Shown: positions 60,153-64,000 of the stretch, piece after piece
How the letters are laid out: every line of letters starts with the position of its first letter
Numbering within the stretch: the stretch's first letter is position 1
NCBI RefSeq assembly: GCF_000152985.1
Contig: NZ_CH672395.1
Coordinates: forward strand, 413,849-477,848
Reading direction: 5' to 3'
DNA: 64,000 bases
From: Leeuwenhoekiella blandensis MED217
GTDB taxonomy: Bacteria > Bacteroidota > Bacteroidia > Flavobacteriales > Flavobacteriaceae
Translations under genes and position numbers: made by a program
Notes under the pieces: generated by a model
Told to the model about the DNA's origin: nothing
Databases searched by the model: none
Seen by the model: the letters and a program-made list of their open reading frames with translations, nothing else

Positions 60153-60903
60153 TAATCCAAAATTAACAGTAGTAGGAGCGGGACCCGGAGATGTAGAGCT
60201 GTTTACTTTGAAAGGCATTCGTGCTTTAGAAAGCGCAGATGTGGTGTTGTATGACGCTTTAGTAAACCCGGAATTATTAGAATACGCGACCAATGCAGAA
60301 TTGATCTTCGTCGGAAAGCGCAAAGGCTGCTATGCCTATCAACAAGAGCAAATCAACGATTTGATTATTGCTCGCGCTAAAAGTCACGGTCACGTAGTGC
60401 GTTTAAAAGGAGGAGATCCATTTATTTTTGGTCGTGGTGCCGAAGAGATGCAAGTCGCAGCAGCGGCAGGCCTTGAAGTAGCAGTGGTACCGGGAATTTC
60501 TTCTTCTTTGGCGGTTCCTGCATATCAAAATATTCCGCTTACAAAGCGTGGAAGTTCAGAGAGTTTTTGGGTGATCACAGGGACTACAAAAGCGCATAAG
60601 ATTTCGAATGATATCAAGCTGGCGGCGCAGTCTTCAGCAACCGTGGTGATCCTTATGGGAATGAGTAAACTTGCTGAGATTACAGCACTTTTTCGCGAAA
60701 GCGGAAAAAAAGATACTCCTGTAGCCATCATACAAGATGGGACCACTTCAAAAGAGCGTATTGGCGTAGGCACTGTAGATACGATTGAAACTGTAGTTCA
60801 AGAGTTAAAACTTACTAACCCATCAATTATTGTGATAGGAGAAGTGGTAAAACATCGGGAGCAATTGCTTAATTTGCAGTTAGAAATTGCGCAAAACGCT
60901 TAA
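60142..60903 (+). CDS. cobA: Uroporphyrinogen-III C-methyltransferase
   Basis: The 253-residue enzyme makes precorrin-2 with two SAM, towards siroheme. Signatures: VGAGPGDVELFTLKGIRAL, VLYDALVNPELLEYA, VRLKGGDPFIFGRGAEEM, VVPGISSSLAVPAYQNIPLTKRG (in shortened form) and VILMGMSKL. It overlaps the sulfite reductase gene, and the precorrin-2 dehydrogenase gene follows directly, so the three form one unit for sulfite reduction. Confidence 0.94.
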   Translation: MPINNPKLTVVGAGPGDVELFTLKGIRALESADVVLYDALVNPELLEYATNAELIFVGKRKGCYAYQQEQINDLIIARAKSHGHVVRLKGGDPFIFGRGAEEMQVAAAAGLEVAVVPGISSSLAVPAYQNIPLTKRGSSESFWVITGTTKAHKISNDIKLAAQSSATVVILMGMSKLAEITALFRESGKKDTPVAIIQDGTTSKERIGVGTVDTIETVVQELKLTNPSIIVIGEVVKHREQLLNLQLEIAQNA

Positions 60904-60904
60904 A

Positions 60905-61489
60905 ATGGCAGCCGAAACAAACACACTTTACCCTGTATTTTTAAAAGTGCGTAACCTACAAGTTCTTATTGTAGGTGGAGGGAATGTGGCTTTGGAGAAG
61001 CTTACATTTCTTACAAAATCAAGTCCTGATGCGGTTGTAGAAATGGTGGCACCGTTCTTTAGAGAAGAGACCTTGGAGATGGCGCGTAAGTTTAATGTAA
61101 AAATCACCAAGAAACGCTTCACCCGTTCTATGCTCAAAAAGCGCCACATCGTGATCGCCACGACAGACAGTTCTGCCGTAAATCAACGCGTATATAGAGC
61201 CGCGCGCAAGCGATATTTGCTGTGCAATATTGCAGATGTACCGGAGCTTTGTGACTTTTATATGGGCGGAATTGTGACTAAGGGTAATGTGAAGATCGCG
61301 ATCTCGACTAACGGAAAGTCGCCTACTACGGCAAAGCGTTTACGACAGTTTTTTGAAGAGGTAATACCAGAAAATATAGATGATCTCGTTCAGAATTTGA
61401 ATGAGTACAGAAAAACAATAAAAGGGGATTTTGAAGAAAAGGTTGAAACCCTAAACGAATTTACAAAAGGATTGATTTCCAAAAACTAA
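60905..61489 (+). CDS. Precorrin-2 dehydrogenase / sirohydrochlorin ferrochelatase (CysG N-terminal/Met8-like)
   Basis: The ATG at 60905 directly after the cobA stop is preferred; a TTG inside cobA is the only longer alternative. The 194-residue protein has the NAD-binding site LIVGGGNVALEKL, IVIATTDSSAVNQRVY, LCNIADVPELCDFYMGG and ISTNGKSPTTAKRLRQ. The family oxidises precorrin-2 and inserts iron to make siroheme for the upstream reductase. It lacks the third CysG domain, which is supplied by cobA. Confidence 0.92.
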   Translation: MAAETNTLYPVFLKVRNLQVLIVGGGNVALEKLTFLTKSSPDAVVEMVAPFFREETLEMARKFNVKITKKRFTRSMLKKRHIVIATTDSSAVNQRVYRAARKRYLLCNIADVPELCDFYMGGIVTKGNVKIAISTNGKSPTTAKRLRQFFEEVIPENIDDLVQNLNEYRKTIKGDFEEKVETLNEFTKGLISKN

Positions 61490-61532
61490 AGCTAAAGTTG
61501 AATGATGAGCTTCGGCTCAAAGAATAAAGAAG

Positions 61533-62585
61533 ATGATAAAGACAGACATACTCATTATTGGAGCAGGACCTACTGGTTTATTCACAGTTTTTGAAGCTGG
61601 TTTATTAAAGCTGAAATGCCACATTATTGATGCATTGGCGCAGCCTGGAGGTCAGTTAGCAGAAATCTATCCTAAAAAACCTATCTATGACATTCCTGGT
61701 TTTCCTGAAGTGGGCGCCGGTGAATTGGTAGACAATCTTTTAGAACAAGGAAAACAATTTCAGCCAGGATTTACCTTAGGGGAGCGTGCTGAAACTATAG
61801 AGAAGCAAGAAGACGGAAGTTTCATTGTAACCACTAATAAAGGTACACAGCATCAGGCACCGGTAGTTGCCATTGCAGGAGGCTTAGGAAGTTTTGAGCC
61901 CCGTAAGCCTGTTATACCTAATATTCACGAGTTTGAAGATAAAGGTGTAGCCTATATGATCAAAGATCCTGAAGTGTATCGCGACAAAAAAGTGGTGATC
62001 GCGGGTGGAGGAGATTCTGCTTTAGACTGGAGTATTTACTTGGCCGATATTGCAAAGGAAGTAACTCTTGTGCATCGTAGAAATGAATTTAGAGGAGCAC
62101 TTGATTCCGTTGAAAAAGTTCGTGAATTAAAAATGCTGGGTAAAATTAATTTAATCACTCCTGCAGAAGTTGTAGGTCTTGGAGGTGTTGATGAGCTTAA
62201 GGAGGTTGTGATCGAAAAGAATAAAGAGCAGTTTTCGGTAGAAGCAGATGCATTTATTCCATTGTTTGGTCTTTCTCCTAAACTTGGGCCTATTGCAAAT
62301 TGGGGATTGGAAATTGAGAAAAATGCGATCAAAGTAGATAACACATTAGATTATCAAACCAATATTCCGGGAGTTTTTGCAATTGGAGATGTGAATACTT
62401 ATCCGGGCAAATTGAAATTGATTCTTTGTGGTTTTCACGAAGCAACAATGATGTGTCAATCAGCCTATAAAATCATCAATCCTGGTAAACGTTATGTAAT
62501 GAAGTATACCACCGTAAGTGGAATTGACGGTTTTGATGGTTCGAGAAAAGAAGCTGAAAAAGCAGTTATACAAGCTATAGACTAG
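61533..62585 (+). CDS. Ferredoxin/flavodoxin-NADP reductase (thioredoxin-reductase-like)
   Basis: The 350-residue flavoprotein has an FAD motif IIGAGPTGLF near residue 8, the NADPH motif VIAGGGDSALDW in the middle and a late FAIGDVNTYPG. The CxxC pair of true thioredoxin reductases is missing, which marks the FNR type. The C-terminal extension YVMKYTTVSGIDGFDGS is typical. Its place after the siroheme genes suggests that it delivers electrons, via ferredoxin, to the sulfite reductase. It overlaps the convergent receiver gene by four bases. Confidence 0.9.
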   Translation: MIKTDILIIGAGPTGLFTVFEAGLLKLKCHIIDALAQPGGQLAEIYPKKPIYDIPGFPEVGAGELVDNLLEQGKQFQPGFTLGERAETIEKQEDGSFIVTTNKGTQHQAPVVAIAGGLGSFEPRKPVIPNIHEFEDKGVAYMIKDPEVYRDKKVVIAGGGDSALDWSIYLADIAKEVTLVHRRNEFRGALDSVEKVRELKMLGKINLITPAEVVGLGGVDELKEVVIEKNKEQFSVEADAFIPLFGLSPKLGPIANWGLEIEKNAIKVDNTLDYQTNIPGVFAIGDVNTYPGKLKLILCGFHEATMMCQSAYKIINPGKRYVMKYTTVSGIDGFDGSRKEAEKAVIQAID

Positions 62586-62965
62586 CCCGCGAGGTCTAGT
62601 TTAGATTTAAGGCTCAGAATGGTGTTCTTGGTCAATGGCTTTTCAAGAAAGTCTATTACCTGAGCATACTTCTGAGCCTTTTCTTTGTCGTGTATGCTGG
62701 TACTTGAGGTGACGATAACCACTTGAGTTTGATTTTGCTTTTCAGTCAAAACTTCAAGAAATTGCCATCCATTAACTTCTGGCATGTTTAGGTCTAAAAA
62801 GATCAAATCTGGGTTGGTGTTGCTTAAATCTAAAAGCGCTTCTTGAGGGACTGTATAATCAACTACTTCAGTAGAAAAACCTGTTACTTCAATCAGCTTT
62901 CTAGTGATGAAGTTGGCCATCTTCTGGTCATCTACAAGCATTACTTTGATTGGCTTAAGGTTCAT
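62582..62965 (-). CDS. Single-domain response regulator
   Basis: The 127-residue protein is a receiver domain only: VDDQK at the acidic pocket, phospho-acceptor Asp58 (IFLDLNMPEVNG), Thr/Ser in VTSSTS and Lys in FLEKPL. No output domain follows. Its start overlaps the stop of the kinase-like gene by four bases (translational coupling). It probably passes phosphate or works by protein contact. Confidence 0.9.
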   Translation of the reverse strand: MNLKPIKVMLVDDQKMANFITRKLIEVTGFSTEVVDYTVPQEALLDLSNTNPDLIFLDLNMPEVNGWQFLEVLTEKQNQTQVVIVTSSTSIHDKEKAQKYAQVIDFLEKPLTKNTILSLKSKLDLAG

Positions 62966-63813
62966 GCTTTTAAATCGATGTTTGAATTAATTTCTGCTTC
63001 GCTTTGTCTTACGACTCTTTTAATAACTTCATCAAGCTGCTCTGCAGATTCTTTGATTTGAGGTAGAATGGCCTCCCGTATATCGGTGTCAGGCAGGTCT
63101 GAAGTAATTTCTAAAAGTCCTAGTACCCTGCTAAGCGGTTCTCTCAAGTCGTGCGCATTTAAGTGAGATAGTTCAAAAAGTTTTTTGTTTTTTGAATGTA
63201 ACTCTCGAGTGCGCAATTCTATCAGGTTTTGTTGATTGCTGTTTATTCCTTCGATCTCTTTATTTTTTAGTTCTATTTCGGCAACCAATCGTTCAAGATC
63301 ATTGTTGTTTTCTATCAGTTTTTGGCTTAAGTAAATCTGTCTGTATTTTGAACCAACACTATCTATAAGAAGATGTAAAATTTCAGCATCACTATGATTA
63401 AAAACTTCATCATCATCAGAGATTATTGAGGCGCAAACCTGATACTTGCCGTAGTTGGAAAACCAGCCCCAAAGTTTACCTTGATTTAGATATAAATGAG
63501 CAAGGTATTCCGGCAGGTCTGCGGTTTTTAAATCTTCTACAAACGGAATTTGATTTGCTAATAATTTGAGCTCGTGCGGTGCAAGATCTTTTGCAAGAGA
63601 GTGCTGAGTGTATTTACCCTTAGTGAAAGTGTATCCGTTAAGCTCACCATCGTGTACCAGCATTATCCTGAAAGCCTTAAAATTAAATAAGTACTTCAGA
63701 TGTCGGTTGATGGTTTTTCCTAGATCTTCCAGAGTTTCTGCCTTGCCTAAACTGCTAGAAAATTTAGAGAAAGCCTCGTAGGTTATTCTATACTTAGCAC
63801 TAGAAAGATTCAC
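62962..63813 (-). CDS. GAF-like sensor with HisKA-type dimerisation domain but no ATPase domain
   Basis: The 283-residue protein has a GAF-like sensor domain (about 10-165), a coiled coil (about 165-212) and a HisKA-like helical hairpin with the phospho-acceptor pattern HDLREPLSRV (His221). It ends at residue 283 with no N, G1 or G2 box, and the next frame is the receiver gene, so the catalytic ATPase domain is absent. It therefore cannot phosphorylate itself by known means. It may accept phosphate from another kinase, take it from the receiver, or serve as a scaffold. Confidence 0.85.
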   Translation of the reverse strand: MNLSSAKYRITYEAFSKFSSSLGKAETLEDLGKTINRHLKYLFNFKAFRIMLVHDGELNGYTFTKGKYTQHSLAKDLAPHELKLLANQIPFVEDLKTADLPEYLAHLYLNQGKLWGWFSNYGKYQVCASIISDDDEVFNHSDAEILHLLIDSVGSKYRQIYLSQKLIENNNDLERLVAEIELKNKEIEGINSNQQNLIELRTRELHSKNKKLFELSHLNAHDLREPLSRVLGLLEITSDLPDTDIREAILPQIKESAEQLDEVIKRVVRQSEAEINSNIDLKA

Positions 63814-63824
63814 AGCCTTTTTGC

Positions 63825-64000
63825 TTAGGCCTGAGCCTCCATAAGTTCGTTATCCAACTTGATGCCCGAAATGTCAGCCAGCGTATTAAGCATATTAACT
63901 AAATCTGCTTGTGCCATAAGCTCTTGTATTTCCTCTTCATCAAAACCTGCCTTTTCAAGAAGATCAAAATCTTCTTCGGTAATTTGACTTGAGTTTAAAG
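63825..64000 (-). CDS. C-terminal part of a carboxymuconolactone-decarboxylase/peroxidase-related protein, truncated by the window
   Basis: The last 58 codons of a gene that begins beyond the window: ITEEDFDLLEKAGFDEEEI, then MAQADLVNMLNTLADISGI and the end ELMEAQA. This pattern (threonine-glutamate-glutamate-aspartate start, helix, asparagine-rich turn) matches the C-terminus of AhpD-like, peroxidase-related proteins. The active-site CxxC would lie outside the window. It is 11 bases upstream of the sensor gene on the same strand and may share its transcript. Confidence 0.55.
   Translation of the reverse strand, partial: LNSSQITEEDFDLLEKAGFDEEEIQELMAQADLVNMLNTLADISGIKLDNELMEAQA

Noticed and set aside
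1-64000. CRISPR arrays, tRNA or rRNA genes, prophage or insertion sequences
   Set aside because: No regular spacer-repeat array, no cloverleaf or rRNA signature and no transposase or phage gene was found on reading both strands.

Overview
This 64 kb window is a chromosomal stretch from a member of the Flavobacteriaceae (Bacteroidota), most likely a marine one. The evidence is the gene content: GLPGLI-family proteins, TonB-type receptors with carboxypeptidase-like N-terminal domains, a DUF5686 outer-membrane protein, a WD40-like/OmpA-type envelope protein, a DUF3857-transglutaminase-DUF2569 protein and a HEPN-tailed sulfite reductase. Several promoters also fit the Bacteroidota pattern TTG-N20-TAnnTTTG. 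The genus cannot be fixed from the sequence alone. I see no phage, insertion sequence, CRISPR array, rRNA or tRNA. The region is mostly conserved core genome with a few accessory patches.

Layout. 1-6.7 kb: a truncated envelope protein, nitroreductase, secreted amidohydrolase, DegT-type aminotransferase, Kdo transferase (waaA) and a DUF2461 protein. 6.8-11.3 kb: four small acidic lipoproteins that share a C-R-E start surround an S24 repressor, which diverges from a radical-SAM/DUF4130 pair of the DNA-repair-linked type. 11.3-20.1 kb: fabD, a fructosamine-kinase-like protein, folA, a class-V PLP enzyme, a single-domain glycogen-binding-type protein, egtD-egtB (ergothioneine), a TonB-like protein and thyA. 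20.1-31.1 kb: a nucleoside transporter, a bifunctional-nuclease/UVR protein, etfBA, pdhB, a DUF5686 protein, soluble inorganic pyrophosphatase and a membrane pyrophosphatase. 31.1-37.6 kb: an App1-type phosphatase, a three-gene peptidase/ATP-grasp operon (DUF1704, GshB-like, M14), deoxynucleoside kinase and a secreted propeller-like protein.

37.6-48.1 kb: a two-component system whose response-regulator 3' end is duplicated just downstream. It diverges from a GLPGLI-GLPGLI-TonB-receptor operon, and a triple GTTAAC operator with exact 10-bp spacing lies between them. After that come a transglutaminase-like membrane protein bracketed by near-identical terminators and a small coiled protein. 48.2-62.6 kb: a 2-hydroxyacid dehydrogenase, a TMEM175-like channel, metK, and then a sulfur/methionine block. 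The block holds a SAM-I riboswitch, a MetX-aspartokinase-homoserine dehydrogenase triple fusion, an OsmC protein, MetZ, an Rrf2 regulator, a CysH-like protein, sulfite reductase, siroheme synthesis genes and a ferredoxin-NADP reductase. 62.6-64 kb: a receiver protein coupled to a histidine-kinase-like protein without an ATPase domain, and a truncated peroxidase-type protein at the edge.

The sulfur block reads as one physiological unit. The sulfite reductase makes sulfide, CobA and the Met8-like protein make its siroheme, and the ferredoxin reductase probably feeds it electrons. The fusion protein makes O-acetylhomoserine, MetZ adds the sulfide to it, and MetK makes S-adenosylmethionine, which is sensed by the riboswitch. 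Two copies of a 23-bp palindrome in front of cysH and the sulfite reductase are a likely Rrf2 operator.

The most interesting leads are the DUF1704/ATP-grasp/M14 operon, whose three fold families also carry out tubulin tyrosine and glutamate tail editing in eukaryotes; the S24-controlled radical-SAM/DUF4130 module; the duplicated response-regulator tail with almost only silent differences; and the two palindromic or periodic operators.
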